Below are positions 53,116 to 62,654 of a stretch of DNA of 64,000 nt, piece by piece. The position numbers and the translations under genes were made by a program. The notes below the pieces were generated by a model. It did not search any database and was not told the DNA's origin. It saw only the letters and a program-made list of their open reading frames with translations. This stretch comes from Vreelandella piezotolerans (GTDB lineage: Bacteria; Pseudomonadota; Gammaproteobacteria; Pseudomonadales; Halomonadaceae), in the NCBI RefSeq assembly GCF_012427705.1, contig NZ_CP048602.1, forward strand, positions 1,178,001 to 1,242,000, in the 5' to 3' direction. The number at the start of each line of letters is the position of its first letter. The stretch's first letter is position 1.

Positions 53116-54258
53116 ATGACATCACATTCAGTAAAAGACTCGGCCACGACTAACCGTGCGTGCGAACCACAGACCCTTGGCTTTCTGCTGTTGGACAATT
53201 TCACCCTGATTTCGCTGGCATCCGCCATCGATCCACTGCGTATGGCCAACCAGTTGGCCGGTCGTGAGCTTTATCGCTGGTACACGCTGACCCAGGATGG
53301 CCTGCCGGTGCGTGCCAGTGACGGCTTGCAGGTGACGCCAGACGCTTCCATTCATACGCCGCTGTCGCTCGAGTGGGTCGTCGTGTGTGGCGGAGTGGGC
53401 CCGCAGCATAGTGTGACCCGCGAACACCTCCGTTGGCTGCAGGCACAGGCGCGTCAGGTGAAGCGGCTTGGCTCGGTATGCACGGGTAGTTGGGCATTGG
53501 GCCAGGCGGGGCTGCTGGATCATTACGAAACCAGCGTGCATTGGGAGTGTTTGCCCTCCATGCAGGAGGCGTTCCCTAATGTGATTCTGACCCCGCACCT
53601 GTTCTCTATCGATCGCGATCGGTTCACGGCCTCAGGAGGTACCGCCCCGCTCGATATGATGCTCAACCTGATTGCTCACGACCATGGCAAAGAGCTGTCG
53701 GCGGGTATCTCCGAAATGTTCATCTACGAGCGCGTGCGTAACGAGCAGGATCAGCAGCGCGTGCCCCTCAAGCATGTGCTGGGGACGACTCAGCCCAAGC
53801 TGTTGGAAATCGTGGCGCTCATGGAAGCCAATCTAGAAGAGCCTATCGAACTAAACGAATTGGCGAGCTACGTAGGCGTCTCACGGCGCCAGTTAGAGCG
53901 GCTTTTTCAACGCTATCTGCTCTGTTCACCTTCCCGCTACTATCTCAAGCTGCGGTTGACCCGGGCGAGACAGCTGCTCAAGCAAACGCCGTTGTCGATC
54001 ATCGAAATTGCGTCGGTCTGCGGCTTCGTCTCTACGCCGCACTTTTCGAAATGCTATCGAGAGTACTTTGGCGTGCCGCCCCGCAACGAGCGCCTGGGTG
54101 TCTCCGACCGCCAGGAGAGTCACCCCGATAAATCTGCGTCTCTGATCAAGCGGTGGGGAATCAAGCCTTACAAGAACGAGCCGTTGTCGAGTGCCCAGCA
54201 GGCGTTGGCCTACGCTCAGGGGGAGCCCACCTTTGCTAGCGTACCGGTATTGAGCTGA
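53116..54258 (+). CDS. gbdR: GbdR, AraC-family activator of glycine betaine catabolism
   Basis: 380 residues from the ATG at 53116 (AGGGTAGG box; a GTG six codons earlier is an alternative). N-terminal DJ-1/GATase-like sensor domain with GFLLLDNFTLISLASAIDPLRMAN and the GSVCTGSWALGQAGLL loop. The C-terminal AraC domain has two helix-turn-helices (ELASYVGVSRRQLERLFQRY and IIEIASVCGFVSTPHFSKCYREYFG). In Pseudomonas GbdR senses glycine betaine and dimethylglycine and activates gbc, dgc and plc genes. Here it stands directly before the dgc operon. Terminator at 54284-54317. Confidence 0.92.
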   Translation: MTSHSVKDSATTNRACEPQTLGFLLLDNFTLISLASAIDPLRMANQLAGRELYRWYTLTQDGLPVRASDGLQVTPDASIHTPLSLEWVVVCGGVGPQHSVTREHLRWLQAQARQVKRLGSVCTGSWALGQAGLLDHYETSVHWECLPSMQEAFPNVILTPHLFSIDRDRFTASGGTAPLDMMLNLIAHDHGKELSAGISEMFIYERVRNEQDQQRVPLKHVLGTTQPKLLEIVALMEANLEEPIELNELASYVGVSRRQLERLFQRYLLCSPSRYYLKLRLTRARQLLKQTPLSIIEIASVCGFVSTPHFSKCYREYFGVPPRNERLGVSDRQESHPDKSASLIKRWGIKPYKNEPLSSAQQALAYAQGEPTFASVPVLS

Positions 54259-54283
54259 TGTGACGTGTGAAAGTCCCTTTAAA

Positions 54284-54317
54284 ACGTGCCGCTTACTGAG
54301 AGCGGCACGTTTTTTTT
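54284..54317 (+). terminator. Terminator of gbdR
   Basis: acgtgccgct / agcggcacgt with a 7-nt loop and a run of seven or more T. Confidence 0.9.
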
Positions 54318-54489
54318 ATGGGCACGGCTCCCCTTTGGCCGGTCGGCTGTTGCTCTGTTGGCGGGGAATCGGGCTGCGTCGTTTTAGCGACAGAATGACG
54401 CTTTTGGAATTTCCACGGTCGTTTCCAAGCGTCGCCCTGCCCAGCGTCGGCGCTATGCTCGCTTCATTCACCCATGTTGGAGCTTAGCC

Positions 54490-55467
54490 ATGACCCCCTC
54501 TGAACTGCACGATGACGCCATCGTCATCGATGGATTGATCATCGCCAAATGGAACCGCGAACTGCTCGAAGACATGCGTCGCGGCGGTTTGACCGCTGCC
54601 AACTGCACCGTCTCGGTGTGGGAGGGGTTTCAGGCCACGGTCGACAACATCGTCAAATCCAATCAGCTGATGGCAGAGTGCAGCGATCTGGTGCGTCCGG
54701 TGCGCACCACCGCCGACATCACCCGCGCCAAGGAGGAGGGCAAGACTGGGATCATCTTCGGTTTCCAGAATGCCCATGCCTTCGAAGACCAGATCGGCTA
54801 TGTCGAGATCTTCAAGCAGCTGGGCGTGGGCATCGTGCAGATGTGTTACAACACCCAGAATTTGGTCGGTACCGGTTGCTATGAGCGCGACGGTGGCCTG
54901 TCCGGTTTTGGCCGCGAGATCGTGGCCGAGATGAACCGTGTGGGCATGATGTGCGACCTTTCTCACGTCGGCGCCAAGACCTCCGAGGAAGTCATCCTCG
55001 AGTCCAAAAAGCCCGTCTGCTACTCCCACTGCCTGCCCTCGGGCTTGAAAGAGCATCCCCGCAACAAGTCCGACGCAGAGCTGAAGTTCATCGCCGATCA
55101 CGGCGGTTTCGTCGGCGTCACCATGTTCACCCCGTTCCTCAAGAAAGGCGTCGACTCGACCATCGATGATTACTGCGAGGCCATCGAGTACATCATGAAC
55201 ATCGTCGGTGAAGACGCCATCGGCATTGGTACCGACTTCACCCAGGGACACGGTCAGGAGTTCTTCGAGTGGCTGACCCACGACAAGGGCTACGCACGCC
55301 GCCTGACGGACTTTGGCAAGATCATCAATCCCGAGGGAATCCGCACCGTGGGAGAGTTCCCCAATCTCACCGAGGCGCTGCTTAAGCGCGGCATGAGCGA
55401 AAAACAGGTGCGCAAGATCATGGGCGAGAACTGGGTGCGCGTGCTCAAGGACGTCTGGGGCGCCTGA
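54490..55467 (+). CDS. M19 family dipeptidase of the dimethylglycine locus
   Basis: 325 residues of the membrane-dipeptidase (renal dipeptidase, M19) family, which has a TIM-barrel with a two-zinc site. Recognisable are DDAIVIDGLII (metal-binding Asp), GFQNAHAFED, MCDLSHVGAKTSEEV, SHCLPSG and GIGTDFTQGHGQEF. The same gene stands at the head of the dgc cluster in P. aeruginosa, where its role in betaine breakdown is not clear. Start as predicted, with a GGAG box 5 nt upstream. No signal peptide. Confidence 0.88.
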   Translation: MTPSELHDDAIVIDGLIIAKWNRELLEDMRRGGLTAANCTVSVWEGFQATVDNIVKSNQLMAECSDLVRPVRTTADITRAKEEGKTGIIFGFQNAHAFEDQIGYVEIFKQLGVGIVQMCYNTQNLVGTGCYERDGGLSGFGREIVAEMNRVGMMCDLSHVGAKTSEEVILESKKPVCYSHCLPSGLKEHPRNKSDAELKFIADHGGFVGVTMFTPFLKKGVDSTIDDYCEAIEYIMNIVGEDAIGIGTDFTQGHGQEFFEWLTHDKGYARRLTDFGKIINPEGIRTVGEFPNLTEALLKRGMSEKQVRKIMGENWVRVLKDVWGA

Positions 55468-55504
55468 CGCCGAGCAGATGACTGCCTCCGAAGCGAGGGG
55501 CGCC

Positions 55505-55595
55505 GGGAGCATGCCGTAGAGGAGGTCCGACGCCAGGGATGGCGTCGGTAGCGTCCAAGGATGGATTCATAGCGCCTCCTCGTAGGCATGCTCCC
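55505..55595. repeat. Structured intergenic repeat 1 (dipeptidase/DUF5943 gap)
   Basis: A 21-nt outer inverted repeat (gggagcatgcc-gta-gaggagg ... cctcctc-gta-ggcatgctccc) encloses two small hairpins (gacgcc-agggat-ggcgtc and tcca-agga-tgga). A related element lies in the dgcA/dgcB gap. Confidence 0.75.
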
Positions 55596-55646
55596 GGGGT
55601 AGCCCCGTCGATAACCTGACATAACAAAGATTCGAGGAATATAACC

Positions 55647-56192
55647 GTGACCAAACTGGCCCCCGCACTGCCCATCGAAGTCGATAGCGAAACCGGCGTC
55701 TGGACGAGTGATGCCCTGCCGATGCTGTATGTGCCGCGTCACTTTTTCATCAACAACCACGTGGCCATCGAAGAGGCGCTGGGTGCCGAAAAGTACGCCG
55801 AGATTCTCTATCACGCTGGTTACAAAAGCGCCTGGCACTGGTGCGAAAAAGAGGCCGAATGCCACGGCATCGAGGGCGAGGCGGTCTTCGAGCACTACAT
55901 GAATCGTCTCTCCCAGCGCGGTTGGGGGCTTTTCCTGACTGAGCAGATCGATCTCGACTCGGGTACCGCCCAGGTGCGTCTCGAGCATAGCGCGTTCGTT
56001 TACCAACTCGGCAAGACCGGTAAAAAAGAGGAGTACATGTTCACTGGCTGGTTTGCTGGTGCCATGGATCAAATCCTCGCCGCGCGGGGAAGCTCGCTGC
56101 GCACCGTGGCCGAGCAGACCCAAAGTGCTGCCGAAGAGGGCTGTGACGTTGGGCTCTTTACCGTCCAGCCGCTGAACGACGCCGCCCGCTAG
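55647..56192 (+). CDS. DUF5943 protein of the dimethylglycine locus
   Basis: 181 residues from GTG at 55647 with a GAGGAAT box. The same small protein sits between the dipeptidase and dgcA in P. aeruginosa. PRHFFINNHVAIEEALG and YHAGYKSAWHWCEKE recall a V4R/heme-NO-binding-like small-molecule domain, which is weak evidence. Function unknown, conserved in context. Confidence 0.82.
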   Translation: MTKLAPALPIEVDSETGVWTSDALPMLYVPRHFFINNHVAIEEALGAEKYAEILYHAGYKSAWHWCEKEAECHGIEGEAVFEHYMNRLSQRGWGLFLTEQIDLDSGTAQVRLEHSAFVYQLGKTGKKEEYMFTGWFAGAMDQILAARGSSLRTVAEQTQSAAEEGCDVGLFTVQPLNDAAR

Positions 56193-56215
56193 CCAGAGGT
56201 AGAGGAGAGACGTAC

Positions 56216-58288
56216 ATGGCATTCGACGCAATTTTTCAGCCGATCGAAATCGGTAAACTGACGATCCGTAACCGTGTGGTCAGCACCGCCCACGCCGAAG
56301 TACACGCCACCGACGGCGGCATGACCACCGAGCGTTACGTGAGGTACTACGAGGAGAAGGCCAAAGGCGGCTGCGGTCTATGTATCTGCGGCGGCTCCTC
56401 GGTGGTCTCCATCGACAGTCCCCAGGGCTGGTGGAGCTCGGTGAACCTCTCCACCGACCGCATCATTCCGCACTTCCAGAACCTTGCCGATGCCGTGCAC
56501 AAGCATGGCGGCAAGATCATGATCCAGATTACTCACATGGGCCGCCGCTCCCGCTGGGACGGTTTCAATTGGTCGACGCTGGTCTCACCCTCCGGTATCC
56601 GTGAGCCGGTGCACCGCTCTACTTGTAAAACCATCGAAGTCGAAGAGATCTGGCGCATCATCGGCGACTTCGCCCAGGCCGCGCGCCGAGCGAAAGAGGG
56701 CGGCCTCGACGGAGTCGAACTGTCGGCCGTGCACCAGCACCTGATCGACCAGTTCTGGAGTCCGCGAGTCAACAAGCGTACCGACGAGTGGGGCGGTAGC
56801 TTCGAAAACCGCATGCGCTTCGGTATGGAAGTGCTCAAGGCGGTACGCGCCGAAGTGGGTGACGACTTCTGCGTCGGCATGCGCATCTGCGGCGACGAGT
56901 TCCATCCCGACGGTCTTTCTCACGATGACATGAAGCAGATCGCCGCCTACTACGACGCCACCGGCCAAGTCGACTTCTTCGGCGTCATCGGTTCCGGCTG
57001 TGACACCCACAATACCCTGGCCAACGTCATTCCCAACATGTCCTACCCGCCGGAGCCTTTCCTCCACTTGGCGGCGGGCATCAAGGAAGTGGTCAGCGTG
57101 CCGGTGATCCATGCCCAGAACATCAAGGATCCCAACCAGGCGCAGCGTATCCTCGAAGGGGGCTATGTCGATCTGGTCGGCATGACGCGCGCCCACATCG
57201 CCGATCCCCACCTGATCGCCAAGATCAAAATGGGGCAGGTCGACCAGATCAAGCAGTGCGTCGGCGCCAACTACTGCATCGACCGCCAGTATCAAGGCCT
57301 GGACGTGCTGTGTATCCAGAACGCGGCGACCTCGCGGGAGTACATGGGACTGCCGCACATCATCGAGAAGAGCGAGGGTGGCAAGCGTAAGGTCGTCGTG
57401 GTCGGCGGCGGTCCTGGTGGTATGGAAGCGGCGCGGGTGGCGGCCGAACGCGGTCACGATGTCACGCTGTTTGAAGCGGCGGACGCCCTGGGTGGCCAGA
57501 TCACCATTGCCGCCCAGGCACCGCAGCGCGACCAGATTGCCGGTATCACCCGCTGGTATCAGCTCGAACTGGCGCGTCTCAAGGTCGACCTGCGCCTCGG
57601 TACCCGCGCCGACGAGGCAACGCTGCTCGATTTGCGCCCCGACATCGTCGTCCTGGCCACCGGCGGACAGCCGTTCCTGAGCCAGCACCCCGAGTGGGGC
57701 TACTCGGACAATCCCGAGGAAAGCCTAGTGGTCAGTACCTGGGACATCCTCTCCGGTAAGGTCGAGCCGGGGAAAAACGTGCTGATCTATGACGCCATCT
57801 GCGAGTTCTCCGGCGTCTCGGCGGCCGACTATTTGGCCGACAAGGGCGCCAAGGTGGAGATCGTCACCGACGACATCAAGCCCGGCGCAGCGGTGGGCGG
57901 CACCACCTTCCCGACCTACTACCGCAGCCTCTACGAGAAGGAGGTGATCATGTCCTCCGACCTGATGCTGCATAAGGTCTACCGCGAAGGCGGCAGCCTG
58001 GTGGCGGTGCTCGAAAACGAGTACACCGGCGCCCTGGAAGAGCGCGTGGTGGATCAAGTGGTCGTCGAGAACGGCGTGCGCCCCGATGAGTCGCTCTACT
58101 ACGCCCTCAAGGAGCAGTCTCGCAATAAAGGGCAGGTGGATCTGGAGGCGCTCTATGCGATTCAGCCTCAGCCCTGCCTGAGCGAAGAGGGGGATGGCTT
58201 CCTGCTGTTCCGCCTGGGCGACTGCACGGCACCGCGTAATACCCACGCGGCCATCTACGATGCCCTGCGAATCTGCAAGGACTTTTGA
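56216..58288 (+). CDS. dgcA: Dimethylglycine demethylase subunit DgcA
   Basis: 690 residues. N-terminal FMN-binding TIM barrel of the old-yellow-enzyme type (LTIRNRVVSTAHAEVH, QITHMGRRS), a 4Fe-4S cysteine set around CVGANYCIDRQYQGLDVLC near residue 345, then a FAD/NAD domain with VVVVGGGPGGMEAARVA near 395. It demethylates dimethylglycine to sarcosine with DgcB and passes electrons to an ETF. It follows the DUF5943 gene after 23 nt, with an AGAGGAGAG box. Confidence 0.92.
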   Translation: MAFDAIFQPIEIGKLTIRNRVVSTAHAEVHATDGGMTTERYVRYYEEKAKGGCGLCICGGSSVVSIDSPQGWWSSVNLSTDRIIPHFQNLADAVHKHGGKIMIQITHMGRRSRWDGFNWSTLVSPSGIREPVHRSTCKTIEVEEIWRIIGDFAQAARRAKEGGLDGVELSAVHQHLIDQFWSPRVNKRTDEWGGSFENRMRFGMEVLKAVRAEVGDDFCVGMRICGDEFHPDGLSHDDMKQIAAYYDATGQVDFFGVIGSGCDTHNTLANVIPNMSYPPEPFLHLAAGIKEVVSVPVIHAQNIKDPNQAQRILEGGYVDLVGMTRAHIADPHLIAKIKMGQVDQIKQCVGANYCIDRQYQGLDVLCIQNAATSREYMGLPHIIEKSEGGKRKVVVVGGGPGGMEAARVAAERGHDVTLFEAADALGGQITIAAQAPQRDQIAGITRWYQLELARLKVDLRLGTRADEATLLDLRPDIVVLATGGQPFLSQHPEWGYSDNPEESLVVSTWDILSGKVEPGKNVLIYDAICEFSGVSAADYLADKGAKVEIVTDDIKPGAAVGGTTFPTYYRSLYEKEVIMSSDLMLHKVYREGGSLVAVLENEYTGALEERVVDQVVVENGVRPDESLYYALKEQSRNKGQVDLEALYAIQPQPCLSEEGDGFLLFRLGDCTAPRNTHAAIYDALRICKDF

Positions 58289-58295
58289 CCCGAGC

Positions 58296-58475
58296 GAGAG
58301 CCGGGGCGCCGGTGGAAGACCGTAGCGAGGGTCGTTTGACAGGGCCGTAAAACAGTTCCGTACGTTTACGGCATTTCCGCCATCCATGGCGGTCATATGT
58401 CGAAAGTAGCGCCCAGGGATGGGCAGACAGCGCCCTCGCCGAGGTCTGCCGCCGGAGCAGCCCCGCCGCGAAAGA
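58296..58475. repeat. Structured intergenic repeat 2 (dgcA/dgcB gap)
   Basis: An imperfect outer inverted repeat (gcgccgg..gcgaggg / ccctcgcc..ccgg) encloses three hairpins: gccgtaaa / tttacggc (exact), ccgcc-atcc-atggcgg and gccc-agggat-gggc. It shares the agggatgg motif and layout of the element at 55505-55595. Confidence 0.7.
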
Positions 58476-58488
58476 TGAGGTGAGTACT

Positions 58489-60492
58489 ATGCTCGAAACG
58501 CTCTTGCCGATACTGATTTTTAGCGCTTTGGCCCTGGCCGTCATCGGCGCCGTGCGCCGCGTGCGTCTATGGCGCCAGGGGCGCCCGGCGCAGGTCGATC
58601 TGCTCAAGGGGCTGATCGCCATGCCGCGCCGCTATTTGGTAGATCTGCACCATGTGGTGGGGCGCGACAAGATGATCTCCAACACCCACGTGGCCACCGC
58701 CGGTGGCTTCGTGGCCGCTGCCGTGCTGATGATCCTGGTGCACGGTCTTGGGGTCGCTAACCCCGTGCTGGGTGGATTACTGCTCCTGGCCAGCACTTCG
58801 ATGTTCGTCGGCAGCCTCTTCGTGGCGCGTCGGCGGCTCGATCCACCCGCGCGGCTCTCCAAGGGGCCCTGGATGCGCCTGCCCAAGAGTTTGATGGCGT
58901 TTTCGCTAGGCGTTTTCCTGATCACTCTGCCCACGGTGGGCCTACTGCCCGAAGGGCTGCTGGAAAACAGTGGCGGCTGGCTGCTGGCGCTGGTGCTGGT
59001 GGGCGTCGTCGCCTGGGGGCTGGGTGAGATGTTCTTCGGCATGACCTGGGGCGGGCCGATGAAGCACGCTTTTGCGGGGGCTTTGCATCTGGCGTTTCAC
59101 CGCCGCGCCGAACGCTTCTCGACGCACAAGGGCGGCACCGGCCGCTCGACGGGCCTCAAAGCGCTGAATCTCGACGATGCCAAGGCGCCGCTGGGTGTGG
59201 AAAAGCCCGCCGATTTTACCTGGAACCAGCTGCTGGGCTTCGATGCCTGCGTCCAGTGCGGTCGCTGTGAAGCGGTGTGCCCGGCGTTTGCCGCAGGCCA
59301 GCCGCTCAACCCCAAGAAATTGATCCAAGACATGGTGGTGGGCATGGCCGGGGGCAGCGACGCGGGCTATGCCGGCTCTCCCTACCCGGGCAAGTCGGTC
59401 GGCGAACACGCCGGTGCGCCCCATGCACCCATCGTGGCGCTGGAGGGCAAGGCGCTCGTCGATGCCGAGACCCTATGGTCCTGTACCACCTGCCGTGCCT
59501 GCGTGGAAGAGTGTCCGATGATGATCGAGCACGTGGATGCGATTGTCGATATGCGCCGCCACCTGACCCTGGAGCGTGGCAAAACGCCCAATAAAGGCGC
59601 CGAAGTGCTCGATAATCTGATTGCCACCGACAACCCCGGCGGTTTCGATCCAGGCTCGCGGCTGCACTGGGCGGCGGATCTCAACTTGCCGCTGATGGCC
59701 GATCTCAAGCAGGTCGACGTGCTGCTGTGGCTGGGGGATGGCGCCTTCGACATGCGCAATCAGCGTACCCTGCGCGCCCTGGTGAAAGTGCTGCGCGCCG
59801 CCGAGGTGGACTTCGCCGTGCTAGGTACCGAGGAGCTCGATAGCGGCGACGTAGCGCGTCGTCTGGGTGACGAGGCAACGTTCCAGTCACTTGCCAAGCG
59901 CAACATTGCCACGCTGTCCAAGTATCACTTCCTGCAGATCGTCACCTGCGATCCGCACAGTTTCCACGTACTGGGCAACGAGTATGGTGAGCTGGGTGGC
60001 CACTACAAGGTTCGCCACCACAGCACCTTCATTGCCGAGCTGTATGAGGCCGGACGGCTGGCGTTCGCACCTTGGAAGGGCGGTCGCGTGACGTATCACG
60101 ACCCCTGCTACCTGGGCCGCTACAACGGTGAATACGATGCCCCGCGCAACGTGCTCAAGGCATTGGGTATCGAGGTCAAGGAGATGGAACGCTCCGGCTT
60201 CCGCTCGCGCTGCTGCGGCGGCGGTGGCGGCGCGCCGATTACCGATATTCCCGGCAAGCAGCGTATTCCCGACATGCGCATGAACGACGTCAAAGAGAGC
60301 GGTGCCGAGCTGGTGGCGGTGGGCTGCCCGCAGTGTACCGCCATGTTGGAAGGCGTGGTGGATGCCACTGCCGAGGTGCGTGACATTGCCGAACTGGTGG
60401 CCGATGCCCTGGTCGAGCGCCCTAATGACCCTGCGCTCGAGGCGGCCCGTCGATCTGCTACCACCACGCCCGCCGAGGAGGTGACCGTATGA
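58489..60492 (+). CDS. dgcB: Dimethylglycine demethylase subunit DgcB (Fe-S, membrane)
   Basis: 667 residues from ATG 58489 (GAGGTGA box). Three or four membrane segments lie in the first 190 residues. A ferredoxin-type pair of 4Fe-4S motifs, CVQCGRCEAVCPAF near 255 and CTTCRACVEECPMM near 335, is followed by two CCG (cysteine-rich) domains, the second with HDPCYLGRYNGEYDAPR and SRCCGGGGG near 575. The architecture is that of HdrD-like electron carriers linked to ETF. It is the membrane-bound partner of DgcA. Overlaps etfA by 4 nt. Confidence 0.92.
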   Translation: MLETLLPILIFSALALAVIGAVRRVRLWRQGRPAQVDLLKGLIAMPRRYLVDLHHVVGRDKMISNTHVATAGGFVAAAVLMILVHGLGVANPVLGGLLLLASTSMFVGSLFVARRRLDPPARLSKGPWMRLPKSLMAFSLGVFLITLPTVGLLPEGLLENSGGWLLALVLVGVVAWGLGEMFFGMTWGGPMKHAFAGALHLAFHRRAERFSTHKGGTGRSTGLKALNLDDAKAPLGVEKPADFTWNQLLGFDACVQCGRCEAVCPAFAAGQPLNPKKLIQDMVVGMAGGSDAGYAGSPYPGKSVGEHAGAPHAPIVALEGKALVDAETLWSCTTCRACVEECPMMIEHVDAIVDMRRHLTLERGKTPNKGAEVLDNLIATDNPGGFDPGSRLHWAADLNLPLMADLKQVDVLLWLGDGAFDMRNQRTLRALVKVLRAAEVDFAVLGTEELDSGDVARRLGDEATFQSLAKRNIATLSKYHFLQIVTCDPHSFHVLGNEYGELGGHYKVRHHSTFIAELYEAGRLAFAPWKGGRVTYHDPCYLGRYNGEYDAPRNVLKALGIEVKEMERSGFRSRCCGGGGGAPITDIPGKQRIPDMRMNDVKESGAELVAVGCPQCTAMLEGVVDATAEVRDIAELVADALVERPNDPALEAARRSATTTPAEEVTV

Positions 60493-61757
60493 GTGAGATC
60501 ATTCGCCGCGACCCGCGTCGCGAATGGATTGCCCGCAACCGCTTGCACCCCGAGCACGCTAGCGTGGCGTCCGAGATGAATGGCGCTGCTGTCAGCGAGT
60601 GGCTGGGGCCCAACGGCGTGATGCGCAAGAACCCCCACGCCATGGGCTTCATCGGCCCCAATGGCGTGAAGCGTATCGACCGCAGCGGTCTCCAGCAGGG
60701 CGAGGCATCCACGGCGGCCGCCACGGCCAGCCGTGATAGCCGTCGCACGGTGACCATCGAGCAACCGGCCTTCCTGGTTGCCGTGGTGCCCGATCTGACC
60801 GGCGGACGCCTATCCGGTCACGACAAAGATCTGTTGGGCCTGGCTCGGCGGTTGGCGGATGCCGACGCCGAGCGCCCTGGTGCGGTCGTGGCGGTGCTGT
60901 TTGGCGAGCACAAAGAGGAAGCGCTAGGTGAAGCCGGTATTGATCGGGTCGTGCATCTGGACGATGAGTACTACGCTGGGTTCGCGCCCGAAGCGCGCCT
61001 GGCGGCGCTAAACGCCGTCGAACGGGAGATGGCACCGCGCTTTTGGCTGCTGCCGGACTCGCCGCTGGGCGGTGCCGACCTGGGGCGGCGGCTGGCCGTG
61101 CGCCTGGGCGAGCGCGCCGCCACCGGCGTTTGGCAGGTCGATACCGATCCAAGCGCTTCGCTGGGCTGGCGCTGTACCGCACGCGGTGCCGCCGACAGCC
61201 TAGACATTCAGCGTCCGCTATGCCGCGTCACCCTGGCGCTGGCCGAGTGCGCCGAGCCAATGGACGAAACGCGCCATGCGGCGGAGCCGGTGAGCCTAGC
61301 GGCGTCGATTCCCACCACGCTGTCGCGGATCGAGGATCTGGGGCAGGTGGCCGTGGACCCAGCGGGCGTGGCGCTGGCCGAGGCGGAGTTCATTCTCTCC
61401 GGCGGCAACGGTGTCAAAGAGTGGGAGGCTTTCCACCACGCTGCCAAAGTGCTCGGTGCTACCGAAGGGGCGTCCCGGGTGGCGGTGGACGATGGTTTCA
61501 TGGCCCGCGACCGTCAGGTAGGCGCGACCGGCACCTGGGTCACGGCTCGCGTGTACATGGCCGTCGGCATCTCAGGCGCGATCCAGCACCTGCAGGGCAT
61601 TCAGCGCTGCGACAAGGTGGTGGCGGTCAACGTCGATCCTGGGTGCGACATGATCAAGCGGGCCGATCTGGCCGTCATTGGTGATAGTACGCAGATTCTG
61701 GCCGCCCTGGTGGCCATGGTCGAACGGCAGCGAGGAGGAGAGCGCGATGCGGCCTGA
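60489..61757 (+). CDS. etfA: Electron transfer flavoprotein alpha subunit (dgc-linked)
   Basis: 422 residues, about 110 longer than housekeeping EtfA, with an added ~85-residue N-terminal segment (NRLHPEHASVASEMNGAA ...) found in dgc-type EtfA. The C-terminal FAD domain is clear: FILSGGNGVKEWEAFHHAA, SRVAVDDGFMARDRQVGATG and ISGAIQHLQGIQRCDKVVAVNVDP. It receives electrons from DgcA/B. Confidence 0.9.
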   Translation: MSEIIRRDPRREWIARNRLHPEHASVASEMNGAAVSEWLGPNGVMRKNPHAMGFIGPNGVKRIDRSGLQQGEASTAAATASRDSRRTVTIEQPAFLVAVVPDLTGGRLSGHDKDLLGLARRLADADAERPGAVVAVLFGEHKEEALGEAGIDRVVHLDDEYYAGFAPEARLAALNAVEREMAPRFWLLPDSPLGGADLGRRLAVRLGERAATGVWQVDTDPSASLGWRCTARGAADSLDIQRPLCRVTLALAECAEPMDETRHAAEPVSLAASIPTTLSRIEDLGQVAVDPAGVALAEAEFILSGGNGVKEWEAFHHAAKVLGATEGASRVAVDDGFMARDRQVGATGTWVTARVYMAVGISGAIQHLQGIQRCDKVVAVNVDPGCDMIKRADLAVIGDSTQILAALVAMVERQRGGERDAA

Positions 61758-62577
61758 TTCAACGCAGCAGAAGCAGCCATCCCAGCAGGCGTTGAGCATC
61801 GCGGTGCTGGTTTCCGTTGGTCGCCACCCGACCACCGGTCGTCCGCGGCGTGCCGAGCAGGATGCCCGCGGGCTGGAGCTGGCGCTGGCCATGCAGACCG
61901 AGCAGCCGGGCGCGCGGCTAAGCGTCTTGCATGCCGGTCCGAAGGACGATGAGAGCGACGCCGCGCTGCGCGGTTACTTGGGGATGGGGCTCGATGCCAT
62001 GACTCTATTGGAGCAGCCCGAAGGCAGCGACGCCATTCCGGCGTTGGCCGAGCACCTGACGGCGACGTCACCCCAGCTCGTGATCACCGGCACCCGCGCG
62101 GAGCGCGGGGAGGGCTCGGGGCTGTTGCCCTACGCGTTGGCAGAACGCCTGGGATGGCCGTTGATCAATGGCTTGGCGGCCGTCGAAAACGTGGAGAACG
62201 GCGTGCTGACCCTGCTGCAGGCGCTGCCACGCGGACAGCGTCGTCGCCTCAAGGTGCGCCTGCCGGCCATCATCAGCGTGGACGAGGCGGCGCCGGTGGC
62301 GCGTCAAAGTGCCTTTGGTCCGGCGCGGCGCGGGGAACTGGCCGTCGAGCCGACCCAGCCCGAAGCCGATACGGCACTGGCCGAGTGGCACCTGGCCCCC
62401 GCCCGTAAACGGCCCAAGCGTTTGAAGATCGTCAAGGCCGCGTCGGCCAGGGATCGCTTCAAGGCGGCGGCCGCCAAGTCCGAGGGCAAGGGCGGTCAAG
62501 TGCTCACCGACGTGACGCCTGAGCAGGGCGCCGAGGCGATCTACAAGCTGCTCAAGGAGGAGGAGGTGCTACGCTGA
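61747..62577 (+). CDS. etfB: Electron transfer flavoprotein beta subunit (dgc-linked)
   Basis: 276 residues from the ATG at 61747, with a GGAGGAGAG box and an 11-nt overlap with etfA. Motifs: LVSVGRHPTTGRPRRAEQDARGLE, LVITGTRAERGEGSGLLPY and RRLKVRLPAIISVDEAAP. It binds AMP/FAD with EtfA. The last gene of the operon, ended by a hairpin at 62604-62628. Confidence 0.9.
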   Translation: MRPDSTQQKQPSQQALSIAVLVSVGRHPTTGRPRRAEQDARGLELALAMQTEQPGARLSVLHAGPKDDESDAALRGYLGMGLDAMTLLEQPEGSDAIPALAEHLTATSPQLVITGTRAERGEGSGLLPYALAERLGWPLINGLAAVENVENGVLTLLQALPRGQRRRLKVRLPAIISVDEAAPVARQSAFGPARRGELAVEPTQPEADTALAEWHLAPARKRPKRLKIVKAASARDRFKAAAAKSEGKGGQVLTDVTPEQGAEAIYKLLKEEEVLR

Positions 62578-62603
62578 CGTCTATCCCTCTAGCGTTACCT
62601 ACC

Positions 62604-62628
62604 AAGCCCGCACTCCCGCGGGCTTTTC
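62604..62628 (+). terminator. Terminator of the dgc-etf operon
   Basis: aagcccgc / gcgggctt with a 6-nt loop and a short T-run. Also terminates towards the convergent EamA gene. Confidence 0.8.
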
Positions 62629-62654
62629 ATTGCGTGCGCATGTGGGGGCGTTGG

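Noticed and set aside
54484..55512. Long minus-strand ORF (342 codons) antisense to the dipeptidase gene
   Set aside because: It is a shadow of the well-supported M19 dipeptidase reading frame. High-GC codon bias leaves the antisense frame open, and the translation shows no family motifs.
56585..57688. Minus-strand ORF (367 codons) antisense to dgcA
   Set aside because: Shadow of dgcA. Low-complexity composition rich in Asp/His/Val and no ribosome site.
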